Positions 24,992-31,943 of a stretch of 35,547 bases of DNA are shown one piece after another (the stretch's first letter is position 1; each line of letters starts with the position of its first letter). The position numbers and the translations under genes were made by a program. The DNA lies in contig DASXUF010000029.1 in NCBI GenBank assembly GCA_036504975.1, positions 1-35,547 on the forward strand. The letters run 5' to 3'. The notes beneath the pieces were generated by a model, which saw only the letters and a list, made by a program, of their open reading frames with translations, made no database searches and was not told where the DNA came from. The DNA is from Candidatus Binatia bacterium. GTDB lineage: Bacteria > Desulfobacterota > Binatia > UBA9968.

Positions 24992-25192
24992 ATGAAGGCG
25001 AAGGTTACAGAGCAAGGCGTAGTCGTCCCAAAGAAGTTCCTTGAGGGAATCAAGGAAGTTGAGATCCGAAAGACGGACAACTTGATCGTGATCGTCCCCA
25101 CAACAAAAAGCGCTCCAATCCTTGCGCTCGGACAATGCCCGGTTAACTGCGGTGCCAACGACGCTTCCGAGCGGCATGACCGATTGCTCTAA
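24992..25192 (+). CDS. AbrB/SpoVT-like antitoxin, orphan
   Basis: The 66-residue protein opens with the swapped-hairpin pattern MKAKVTEQGVVVPKKFLEGI, then KEVEIRKTDNLIVIVP, of AbrB/VapB-like antitoxins and ends with a toxin-binding tail (PILALGQCPVNCGANDASERHD) commonly seen in such antitoxins. AGGGAC lies 7 bases before the ATG. Relatives are usually followed by a PIN (VapC) toxin, which is missing; the next gene, 17 bases on, is a DUF4258-type protein with its own partner. The tail stops early at RLL, so the protein may be a truncated relic. Confidence 0.72.
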   Translation: MKAKVTEQGVVVPKKFLEGIKEVEIRKTDNLIVIVPTTKSAPILALGQCPVNCGANDASERHDRLL

Positions 25193-25209
25193 TGTTGTAA
25201 TTCAATGGC

Positions 25210-25497
25210 ATGAACCTTCGCTTCTATGTTGATCCCGAAACTGAAGCGCCCCATATTTATAGACACGGTGTGGAGGAAGATGAAGTTGTAGAGATACTTA
25301 CAAATCCTGGCGAGGATCGTCCGGGGAGGGAGGGTTCCCGGGTGGCGATCGGCAAGACCCGACAGGGCCGTTACCTTCGGGTCATTTATGTTCCAGACCC
25401 CGAACCGGCGAGTGTATTTGTGATCACAGCATATGAGCTTCGAGGGAAGCCGTTATTCGCGTATCGAAGACGCTTACGCAAGAAAGGAAGGAAATGA
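25210..25497 (+). CDS. DUF4258/BrnT-like toxin candidate
   Basis: The 95-residue protein reads MNLRFYVDPETEAPHIYRHG, with a helical EEDEVVEILTNPGEDR segment, then GSRVAIGKTRQGRYLRVIYV and VFVITAYELRGKPLFAYRRR. The H.Y.HGV.e.EV..iL start, the GRYLRVIY strand and the terminal basic helix are those of DUF4258, a RelE-like fold often found as toxin. It overlaps the next small gene by 4 bases (ATGA), which is typical of toxin-antitoxin pairs. Activity is inferred, not shown. Confidence 0.7.
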   Translation: MNLRFYVDPETEAPHIYRHGVEEDEVVEILTNPGEDRPGREGSRVAIGKTRQGRYLRVIYVPDPEPASVFVITAYELRGKPLFAYRRRLRKKGRK

Positions 25498-25703
25498 AAC
25501 AGAGTAAGTTTCCAGCCGGTTGGGACGAGCAAAGGGTGCGTCGCGTGCTCGAACATTATGAGCAACAGACGGACGAACAAGCGGTTGCCGAAGACGAGGC
25601 GGCTTACGAGGACCCGACTCAAACCGTCATGGAAGTGCCCAGAGAACTTGTTCCAACGATCCGAGAGTTGATCGCAAAACACAAACAGGCCGGTAGGGCC
25701 TAG
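25494..25703 (+). CDS. Partner antitoxin-like protein of the DUF4258 gene
   Basis: This 69-residue acidic protein (MKQSKFPAGWDEQRVRRVLE, TDEQAVAEDEAAYEDPTQTV, PRELVPTIRELIAKH) starts inside the stop of the toxin candidate. The GWD..RV..VL.HYE.Q...E.V.ED pattern is commonly found downstream of DUF4258 genes. The acidic charge against the basic partner, the 4-base overlap and the toxin-first order support a toxin-antitoxin pair. The DNA-binding region is not obvious. Confidence 0.7.
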   Translation: MKQSKFPAGWDEQRVRRVLEHYEQQTDEQAVAEDEAAYEDPTQTVMEVPRELVPTIRELIAKHKQAGRA

Positions 25704-25809
25704 ACGAGCAAGAACTGTCGGGACAACTCTGAGACACAATATAACCGGCGGAGTGAACCGCTCAGCCCCACGGTTTCGGTCTTTCCCCCAGATAAGCGCG
25801 CCCGAGCTA

Positions 25810-27411
25810 CTACTTCAGCAGTTTCAGTTTGTTCTTCGCGCTCTTGCCGATCTTTGTCCGCGGCACGCGAGTGACGAGATGCTCAAGTAAGCCTCTGCCG
25901 AGGTCGCGCTCGTCGCCGGGACGCTCGGCGAAGGTGAAGCCGAGAGAAAAAATATCCTCGGGTTCGAGCTTCTTTTCTTTCTTGAGCGATTCGAGAAGGG
26001 GAAAGGCCGAATTTCGGTAGACGTCGAGAAGCAGCTCGACGGCGGGCTGCGGCCGCTGAGGGTGGGCTTTGAGCTGCGCCACGCCGAGCAGGAATTTGTG
26101 CTCGGGCTTGAATTCGGAGAAGTCCTTCAGCGGTGCTAAAAACGGGATGGCTTCCTTATACTTTTTCGCTTTGAAGAGCTTAGCTCCTTCGGCCGCCAAC
26201 CGCTCGTAGACTTCTTCTCCGTCGGCTTTTTTGAGCACGTGCATGAAGGAATTTTGAATCCGGTCTTCGGCCGCAATCGCCGCTTGCAGCCTTTTCCAAA
26301 GCGCCTCCAAAACGTCCTGCCGCCACTTTCCTTCGAAGGTAGATAAAAGCTCGGCGATGCTCCATGCCTTGCTCGGGTCCTCGCAGGCTAACAATTCTTT
26401 GATTAATGCCGCGCGCGCTTCCGGAATCTTATGCAGTGAGTGCGCGGCGATGTCGCGCCGCCGGTAATCGGAATCGCCGAGCTGTACGATCAGCGTACGC
26501 ACGGTCGCCGGCGTGCCGAAGTCTCCCATTTTACGCAAGGCAAATTGCTGCACGGATGCGTGAGGGCTTGTGAGGAGGCGCGAGAGCGCTGAGCGCGAAT
26601 CTTCCGGCAGCTCGTGGGTGTCGAGTAGATCAAGCGCCAGCCGTCCGACCTCCGAGAACTCTGCTTCTTCCAAAACGGAGAAAAGCTTGGCGTGCTCGTC
26701 TTTGCGCAAATCCTCTTTCCGAAGACAGTGAAGCAACGCGGCGAGCGCGTGCGAGCGGAGGCTCGAATGGTGCTCGCGGGCGACAAAGCCAAAAAGCCAC
26801 TTGCGTGCCTGCGGGCGGCCGAGCTGTCCCAACAGGCGAATCGAGGAGACGACAGCGGGACGTTGCTGCTTGGCGTCGAGCTTGGCGGCGAACTTCTCGA
26901 CTTCGTCATAGAGCAGCTCTTGCTCTTTCGCGTCCATTTCGCGCACCCACGGCGTCATCAAGTCACAGATCGACTTATTGAACTCATCCGTGCCCGAGCG
27001 AAGCATTTGCAGCAGACCTTTCAACGCTGCTTTTCCGCGCACGGTAGAGAGGACTCGTGCCACGTTCAGTTGCCACACACGTGGGGCGGTCGGTGCATTT
27101 TTAAGGAGGGGCTGGATCACTTCCTGCCCGCCTCGGCTCAGCAACCGGACCGAACGTTCCTGAATTTCTTTATCCGGGTCGTCGAGAAATTTACCGAGCA
27201 GGGAAGTAGCGGCCTTCGGCTGAACTTCCTCGAAGTAGCGCAGGGCGTAATCTTTCAACACCGGATTGGGCTGGGCCAGCGCCGCCGCAACCGTCTTGAT
27301 GATCCGGGCGTTGTCTAACTTGAGAGCCCCCAATACCAGAAGGGCCGCGCAGCGCTGCTCGACAGTGCCCTTCTCGGTCAAGGTGAGCAGTTGCTCTAGA
27401 GTCTTATCCAT
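25810..27411 (-). CDS. HEAT-repeat domain protein, 533 residues
   Basis: Most of the protein is a series of about 10-12 HEAT-like helical pairs (EQRCAALLVLGALKLDNARI, NPVLKDYALRYFEEVQPKAA, DKEIQERSVRLLSRGGQEVI, HASVQQFALRKMGDFGTPAT, DYRRRDIAAHSLHKIPEARA). The last ~120 residues form a TPR-like region (YKEAIPFLAPLKDFSEFKPEHKFL) with a FSLGFTFAERPGDER segment and a basic tail. HEAT solenoids are protein-binding scaffolds; no enzyme domain, signal peptide or membrane helix is seen. The ribosome site is weak. A partial copy of its 3' end lies at 24780-24900. Confidence 0.82.
   Translation of the reverse strand: MDKTLEQLLTLTEKGTVEQRCAALLVLGALKLDNARIIKTVAAALAQPNPVLKDYALRYFEEVQPKAATSLLGKFLDDPDKEIQERSVRLLSRGGQEVIQPLLKNAPTAPRVWQLNVARVLSTVRGKAALKGLLQMLRSGTDEFNKSICDLMTPWVREMDAKEQELLYDEVEKFAAKLDAKQQRPAVVSSIRLLGQLGRPQARKWLFGFVAREHHSSLRSHALAALLHCLRKEDLRKDEHAKLFSVLEEAEFSEVGRLALDLLDTHELPEDSRSALSRLLTSPHASVQQFALRKMGDFGTPATVRTLIVQLGDSDYRRRDIAAHSLHKIPEARAALIKELLACEDPSKAWSIAELLSTFEGKWRQDVLEALWKRLQAAIAAEDRIQNSFMHVLKKADGEEVYERLAAEGAKLFKAKKYKEAIPFLAPLKDFSEFKPEHKFLLGVAQLKAHPQRPQPAVELLLDVYRNSAFPLLESLKKEKKLEPEDIFSLGFTFAERPGDERDLGRGLLEHLVTRVPRTKIGKSAKNKLKLLK
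25901..25944. repeat. 44-bp direct repeat, right copy (inside HEAT gene)
   Basis: These bases are identical to 24788-24831 and encode residues 490-504 of the HEAT protein. Because this copy lies in an intact coding frame, it is the probable parent and the left copy the derivative. Confidence 0.95.
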
Positions 27412-27488
27412 CGCTCAACAATTTCGCGTTCCGAGTTTCAGGGTTCAATAGAACTTACATCTTGAATGAGGCAATTCCAACAAAGATT

Positions 27489-27575
27489 CCTTCTCCCCTT
27501 GCGGGAGAAGGTTAGGATGAGGGGTAAGAGACGCGGACACCCTCACCCTTGCCCTCTCCCGCCAGCGGGAGAGGG
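27489..27575. repeat. Paired palindromic REP-like element
   Basis: Hairpin 1 is CCTTCTCCC/GGGAGAAGG (27489-27511) and hairpin 2 is CCCTCTCCCGC/GCGGGAGAGGG (27552-27575). Between them, GATGAGGGG and CCCTCACCC also pair, so the whole is one large cruciform. This CTCTCCC/GGGAGAG type of intergenic palindrome is widespread as a dispersed element in GC-rich bacteria. It lies between the HEAT gene start (27411) and the stop of the CmcJ-like gene (27600), where it could also terminate transcription. Confidence 0.8.
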
Positions 27576-27599
27576 GATTATTTCATGCGTAGCTTGAAA

Positions 27600-28448
27600 C
27601 TAAAAGAACGCCAGCGCACGGATTTCGATGCTTTCCCGCGGTGGGGCAGCCGCCGGGCTCGTCGGATCGTCGAAGGAGGCGTGCGCCGTCCAACGCGCGC
27701 GGCCGTCCTTTGCGGAATCATACGTCTTGAAGACAAGGGCTTCGTTTCTTTGCATGTCCGGGAAATAGAACCAGCGGTGATCGGGATTGAAGGTAATGTG
27801 GTAGATCTCGCCGACCCGGTCCGAATATCTGCGTTCGGTCGGAATCAGGTCTTTGGGCGCCAGGCTCCGTGCATCGGCGATGGCGAGCGGCGCCGTTTGC
27901 ACCGGGTTGCGAATCGGTCGCCACACCTGGATTACCGCGAAGCGACGCTGGAGGAGCGCCTCAGCTTCTTCCGGCATCAAATCGCGCACCCGCTGCGGGC
28001 CTGACCACTCGGTATAGTCGTTGTGCACTCTCCGAACCGGCTCGCGCACTTTCTTCTCCTCGCGCGTCGCGTCGTCCTCGGCTCGGAGCGTGTAGTCGAA
28101 AATCAGAACTCTTGCCGCTCCGGTCAGATCCTTTACCAGCCGCTCGATTTCAGGGTAGTAAACCGAACGCAGCTCGTCTTCATTGTAGAAATCGGACATG
28201 CGGGTCTCGTGGTCTATGAAGATGAATCCTTCACGCTCGAGCGAAAGACGGTCGCGGATAAGCCGGCCGTTTTGGATGGTCGCCGGTCTGTCTTCGTACT
28301 TGCCCGTATGCTGCACGGGTGTCGCGCCGGGCGCGTTCGAATGGCTCACCGGCTTTTCTCCGGTGTCCACGAGATAGGTAAGCGAAGTCTCGACGAACTC
28401 TAATGCCGGTTCCTGTTTATCCGGTCGTGCCATTTCGGTTTCAGCCAT
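27600..28448 (-). CDS. CmcJ/NvfI-like oxidoreductase family protein
   Basis: From ATG 28448 the product is 282 residues (starts at TTG 28505 or ATG 28433 are alternatives; none has a well-spaced ribosome site). Characteristic segments are the early VETSLTYLVDTGEKPVSHSN, then LEREGFIFIDHETRMSDFYN, YYPEIERLVKDLTGAARVLI, RVHNDYTEWSGPQRVRDLMP, RFAVIQVWRPIRNPVQTAPL, EIYHITFNPDHRWFYFPDMQ and NEALVFKTYDS. These fit the CmcJ/AsaB group of non-heme-iron-like oxidoreductases known from cephamycin and fungal secondary metabolism; the His of HNDYTEW is a likely metal ligand. Substrate unknown. It is divergent from the molybdenum hydroxylase gene. Confidence 0.8.
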   Translation of the reverse strand: MAETEMARPDKQEPALEFVETSLTYLVDTGEKPVSHSNAPGATPVQHTGKYEDRPATIQNGRLIRDRLSLEREGFIFIDHETRMSDFYNEDELRSVYYPEIERLVKDLTGAARVLIFDYTLRAEDDATREEKKVREPVRRVHNDYTEWSGPQRVRDLMPEEAEALLQRRFAVIQVWRPIRNPVQTAPLAIADARSLAPKDLIPTERRYSDRVGEIYHITFNPDHRWFYFPDMQRNEALVFKTYDSAKDGRARWTAHASFDDPTSPAAAPPRESIEIRALAFF

Positions 28449-28489
28449 ATCTCCGCCGGAAAGGCGTGTCAATCCAGGGGCCGCTGAGA

Positions 28490-28523
28490 CAAATTCAAAA
28501 TCCAAAACCCAAAATTAAAAATT
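28490..28523. repeat. AT-rich CAAAATCC-type repeat next to a divergent promoter region
   Basis: The tract reads CAAATTCAAAATCCAAAACC followed by CAAAATTAAAAATT. Its repeated CAAAATCC unit and base composition differ sharply from the GC-rich surroundings, and similar tracts occur as dispersed intergenic repeats in several phyla. The divergent promoters of the CmcJ-like and molybdenum hydroxylase genes must lie near it; TTGACG (28530-28535) and TATTAC (28551-28556) are 15 bases apart, a short but possible spacing for the plus-strand gene. Confidence 0.5.
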
Positions 28524-28581
28524 ATCCTCTTGACGGTCGGCTCCATGCTGTATTACCGAGATTGCTTTGAGGGATTATATC

Positions 28582-30837
28582 ATGGATGCGCTCAGAGTCG
28601 TCGGCGCCCCGGTTCTGCGGGCGGAAGGCCCGGACAAAGTCGCGGGCCGCTGCATATATACTGCTGACGTCAAGCTGCCGGGGCTTCTCTGGGGTAAAGT
28701 TTTACGCAGCCCGCATCCCCATGCCCGCATCCGTCGCATCGACGCCTCCCGAGCCCGCCAAGTTCCGGGAGTAAGGGCCGTTATCACCGGCCCGGAGATC
28801 CCAAACCGCTTCGTCGGCAAGATGATCCGCGACATGCCGGTTCTCTGTTGGGACGTGGCGCGATTCGTCGGCGATAGGGTCGCCGCCGTGGCCGCCGAGA
28901 CGCTCGAAGCCGCCGAAGAGGCTCTGGCTCTCATCCAAGTCGATTACGAGGAGCTGCCGGCGGTGTTCGACCCGCTGGAGGCAATGCGGGACGGTGCTCC
29001 GCTCATTCACGCAAACGTTGCAGGTTATGACGGTGCGCCCAAAGAGCGGCTGGCGTTGGATATACACAACGGGCTGACGCGTCTCGCCTGGCGCAAGGGT
29101 GACGTCGAGCGGGGCTTTCGCGACGCGGACGTGGTGCTGGAGCATAATTTTCGTATTCCAGGCCGGCACCAGGGATACCTCGAGCCGCACGCCGGAGTCG
29201 TGGCCATCGAGCGCGACGGCCGGATCCAGGTGTGGGTCTCGGCGAAAAATCCGTTCGGCGTCCGGACTCAACTGGCCAAAGCGGTGGAGGTTCCTGAGGA
29301 TCGCGTGCGCGTCAACGTGGTCAACGTCGGCGGCGAGTTCGGCGGTAAAGGCGACGCTTTCGATCTGCCCGTCGCCTATTTTCTCGCGCGCGAGTCGGGA
29401 CGGCCGGTGAAGATCGTCATGACCTACGCCGAGGAGCTGACGGCAAGCAACCCGGCGCATCCCACCATCGTCACCGTGCGCAGCGGTGTCAAGCGCGACG
29501 GGCGCATCGTGGCCCGCACTCTGCGGGCGGTCCACGCCAGCGGCGCTTACGGAGCTCTGAAAGCCAACGCCGCTCTGGCGACGTGGCATTATGCCGGCGG
29601 CCCTTATCGCGTGGAGAACGCGGTCGTCGAGTTTCTTCAAGTCTACACCAACACCGTGCCCGGCGGTTATTATCGGAGCCCCGGCTCCGTGGCGACGTTC
29701 TTCGCGCTCGAATCCCACACGGACATCCTCGCGCAGGAACTCGGCATGGACGCCGCGGAGTTTCGCTTGAAAAATCTGATCTGCGACGGCGATGTCGATG
29801 CGGTAGGACAGCGAGTGCAAACCGTGCGGTTCCGGGAGGTGCTTCAGGCCGCGTTGGAGGCGGCCGGGCCGAAAAAGCCGAAGCCGGGCGCCAACTCCGG
29901 CCGCGGCATAGCCCTCTTCGGGCGTCACATCAGCGGTGGCGACACCGGGGTCGTGCTCAGCCTCGATGCCGACGGCGTTTTCACGGTGATCAGCCCGACC
30001 ATCGATCAAGGCGCGGGCACGCACACGATCTTGCGCCAGCTTGTCGCCGAGGAGATGGGAGTTCCGATTGAACAGGTGCGCGTAATCGTCGGCGATACCG
30101 ACATCGCCCCGCGCGACAGCGGCGCGAGGGCGAGCCGGGTGACTTACGTCGCCGGTCGCGCCGCCGTTCAAGCGTGCGGCGAGCTACGGGAGCGGTTACT
30201 CGGGTACGCGTCGCGCATCCTGGAGTGCGCGCCCGAGGACATCGAGTGCCGCGCGGGCAAGTTCCGTCTGCGGCAAGACCCCAACCAACAAGTGAGCTTG
30301 AGCAGGGTCGTCGCCTCCTCTGGGCGGCCTCTCACGGTCACGGTCCATGAAGATTTGCCGCAGCCCGACGACGTCACCTACACCTGCGCGCAGATTGCGG
30401 AGGTCGAGGTCGACCCGGAGACCGGGCAAGTGCGGCTCCGCCGCCTCGTCACCGCCCACGACGTGGGCACGATCATCAACCCGATCACTCATCAAGGCCA
30501 AATCGACGGCGCCGCAATCATGGGCGTGGGCCAAGCCCTCATGGAAGAGCTGGTCATCGACAGCGGCCGCGTCGGCAACGCGAACCTGGGCGACTACAAG
30601 CTGCCCACGGCAGCCGATATTCCCGAATTGAAGACGGTGCTAGTGCGCTCCGGCGGCGGCCTCGCGCCGTATGACGCGAAAGCCATCGGCGAATTCGCCA
30701 ACAACAGTCCTCCCGCGGCCGTCGCCAACGCCGTTGCCGACGCCATAGGAGCGCGCCTCTTCGAGCTGCCGATCACGGCGGAAAAGGTTTATCATGCTCT
30801 CGAAGCGCACAAACGGAGGAAACATGAAAAGCGGTAA
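28582..30837 (+). CDS. Xanthine dehydrogenase family molybdopterin-binding subunit
   Basis: I use ATG 28582 (AGGG upstream, 751 residues). The N-terminal a/b hammerhead domain starts with the family motif RVVGAPVLRAEGPDKVAGRCIYTADVKLPGLLWGKVLRSPHPHARI; the Mo-binding domain includes NVGGEFGGKGD, PGGYYRSPGSVATFFALESH, GVVLSLDADGVF, DQGAGTHTILRQLVAEEMGV and a C-terminal DAKAIGEFANNSPPAAVANAVADAIGARLFELPIT with Glu704 as the likely catalytic base. Enzymes of this family hydroxylate N-heterocycles, aldehydes or aromatic compounds using water as oxygen source. FAD and 2Fe-2S subunits, normally adjacent, are absent, so partners must be elsewhere. It overlaps the next binding-protein gene by 14 bases. 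Confidence 0.9.
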   Translation: MDALRVVGAPVLRAEGPDKVAGRCIYTADVKLPGLLWGKVLRSPHPHARIRRIDASRARQVPGVRAVITGPEIPNRFVGKMIRDMPVLCWDVARFVGDRVAAVAAETLEAAEEALALIQVDYEELPAVFDPLEAMRDGAPLIHANVAGYDGAPKERLALDIHNGLTRLAWRKGDVERGFRDADVVLEHNFRIPGRHQGYLEPHAGVVAIERDGRIQVWVSAKNPFGVRTQLAKAVEVPEDRVRVNVVNVGGEFGGKGDAFDLPVAYFLARESGRPVKIVMTYAEELTASNPAHPTIVTVRSGVKRDGRIVARTLRAVHASGAYGALKANAALATWHYAGGPYRVENAVVEFLQVYTNTVPGGYYRSPGSVATFFALESHTDILAQELGMDAAEFRLKNLICDGDVDAVGQRVQTVRFREVLQAALEAAGPKKPKPGANSGRGIALFGRHISGGDTGVVLSLDADGVFTVISPTIDQGAGTHTILRQLVAEEMGVPIEQVRVIVGDTDIAPRDSGARASRVTYVAGRAAVQACGELRERLLGYASRILECAPEDIECRAGKFRLRQDPNQQVSLSRVVASSGRPLTVTVHEDLPQPDDVTYTCAQIAEVEVDPETGQVRLRRLVTAHDVGTIINPITHQGQIDGAAIMGVGQALMEELVIDSGRVGNANLGDYKLPTAADIPELKTVLVRSGGGLAPYDAKAIGEFANNSPPAAVANAVADAIGARLFELPITAEKVYHALEAHKRRKHEKR

Positions 30838-31444
30838 GGTCTCAGTTGTTTTATTTCTTATTCTCCTGACGGGAGGTTTCACGCGCGCGGCCATTGGCCA
30901 GGAGAAGATTCGCATCGGCGTGCCGTTGTTCCCGACGGTTTCGTTTCCGGTATTCATCGCGCAGGAGAAGGGCATTTTTGAAAAGAACGGCTTGAAGTCC
31001 GAAATCATCAGGATCAACAGCGAGCCGACGACGTATCAAGCGCTGATTTCGGGCGACATCGACGCCACTTCCGGAGCGCCGACCGGCCTGGTCCAATCTA
31101 ATCTGCAGGGCGTGCCGGTGGTTTCGCTCGGAAGTTGGGACAACCTCGTTTCGTACACCCTGGTGGCACGGGACAAGATCGACGATCTCTCGCAGTTGAA
31201 AGGGAAAAAAGTCGGCATCAATAGACTCGGCGGCAAATCGTCGCTGGTTCTCCGCGTCATGCTGGAGGATGCGGGCCTCAATACCATGAAGGATGTTGTT
31301 TTGTTGCAACTCGGCGGCTCTCAAGAAAGGCTCGCGGCCCTGATGAGAGGAGGCATCGACGCGGCCCCTGTAGATTTTGCCTTTGAGCCCAAAATGAAGC
31401 AGATGGGCTTTTTTCTCGTCACCGGCAAAAAACGCCGTTCATGA
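30824..31444 (+). CDS. ABC transporter substrate-binding protein (NMT1/TauA-like), N-terminal part before frameshift
   Basis: GGAGG lies 4 bases before ATG 30824, giving 206 residues: signal peptide (MKSGKVSVVLFLILLTGGFT), then the NMT1/SsuA-like binding fold IRIGVPLFPTVSFPVFIAQE, KGIFEKNGLKSEIIRINSEP, SGDIDATSGAPTGLVQSNLQ, DDLSQLKGKKVGINRLGGKS and DAAPVDFAFEPKMKQMGFFL. The frame ends at TGA 31444, just after an A6 run at 31427-31432; the remaining third of the protein follows in another frame (31441-31791). Reading seven A residues would give VTGKKTPFMNGPIAVKVSS, a smooth join. Start codon lies inside the molybdenum hydroxylase gene. Confidence 0.82.
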   Translation: MKSGKVSVVLFLILLTGGFTRAAIGQEKIRIGVPLFPTVSFPVFIAQEKGIFEKNGLKSEIIRINSEPTTYQALISGDIDATSGAPTGLVQSNLQGVPVVSLGSWDNLVSYTLVARDKIDDLSQLKGKKVGINRLGGKSSLVLRVMLEDAGLNTMKDVVLLQLGGSQERLAALMRGGIDAAPVDFAFEPKMKQMGFFLVTGKKRRS

Positions 31445-31791
31445 ACGGCCCCATCGCCGTGAAAGTCTCTTCTTTACAATCGAACCGTTCCAAGTGGGTG
31501 CGCTTCGTCAAGGCGTATTTGGAAGCGACCGCTTACCTGACGACGAATAGAGAAGGCTCTTTGGAAGTTTTACGGCGCGCCCTCCAATTAGAAGACAAGG
31601 AAACGCTCGAGCACGCCTACGAGCAGATGCGCGCGCGCGCCACTGTCGATCTGGTTCCGCCGGACGCGGCGGTCGACAACCTGATCAAGATGATGGCTTA
31701 CGTCGACAAGCGGGCGTCGTCGGTGGAGAAGGGCGCGCTCGCGGATTATTCCATCTTGAAAGAGTTGGGGCAGGGCAAGACGAAAAAATAA
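31441..31791 (+). CDS. ABC transporter substrate-binding protein, C-terminal part after frameshift
   Basis: The 116 residues (MNGPIAVKVSSLQSNRSKWV, FVKAYLEATAYLTTNREGSL, LVPPDAAVDNLIKMMAYVDK) are the expected C-terminal lobe of the binding protein begun at 30824. ATG 31441 overlaps the upstream stop (ATGA), but it has no ribosome site of its own, so it is probably the second half of one broken or mis-sequenced gene and not a separate protein. The original function would be periplasmic capture of a small organic solute for an ABC importer whose other genes are not in the window. Confidence 0.72.
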   Translation: MNGPIAVKVSSLQSNRSKWVRFVKAYLEATAYLTTNREGSLEVLRRALQLEDKETLEHAYEQMRARATVDLVPPDAAVDNLIKMMAYVDKRASSVEKGALADYSILKELGQGKTKK

Positions 31792-31793
31792 CC

Positions 31794-31943
31794 ATGAATG
31801 AAGTTCATTTCGTCGATACCACCTTGCGCGACGGGCAACAGAGCCTCTGGGCGCTGGGGATGAGGACCGGCGCCATGCTCTCCATCGCGGAGCAGATGGA
31901 CCGGGCGGCCCTCCAAGGGACAATCGACCTAGACATCACACTC
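31794..31943 (+). pseudogene. Truncated HMGL/pyruvate-carboxyltransferase-like gene, first ~45 codons
   Basis: ATG 31794 begins MNEVHFVDTTLRDGQQSLWALGMRTG, with the DTTLRDGQQS metal/catalytic motif of the HMG-CoA lyase, homocitrate synthase and carboxylase-subunit barrel, then AMLSIAEQMDRAALQGTIDL. Family proteins have about 300 or more residues; here similarity stops near 31935, where the sequence becomes the 3' end of the minus-strand nuclease gene (stop near 31944). The frame continues to 32195 only as antisense of that gene. The gene is thus cut off by a rearrangement or deletion. Confidence 0.75.

Noticed and set aside
27480-27580. CRISPR-like repeats
   Set aside because: Only two palindromes with different arms and no spacers; fits a REP element.
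28702-30171. 489-codon minus-strand frame opposite the molybdenum hydroxylase gene
   Set aside because: Antisense shadow of a clearly homologous gene; no family likeness and an improbable composition.
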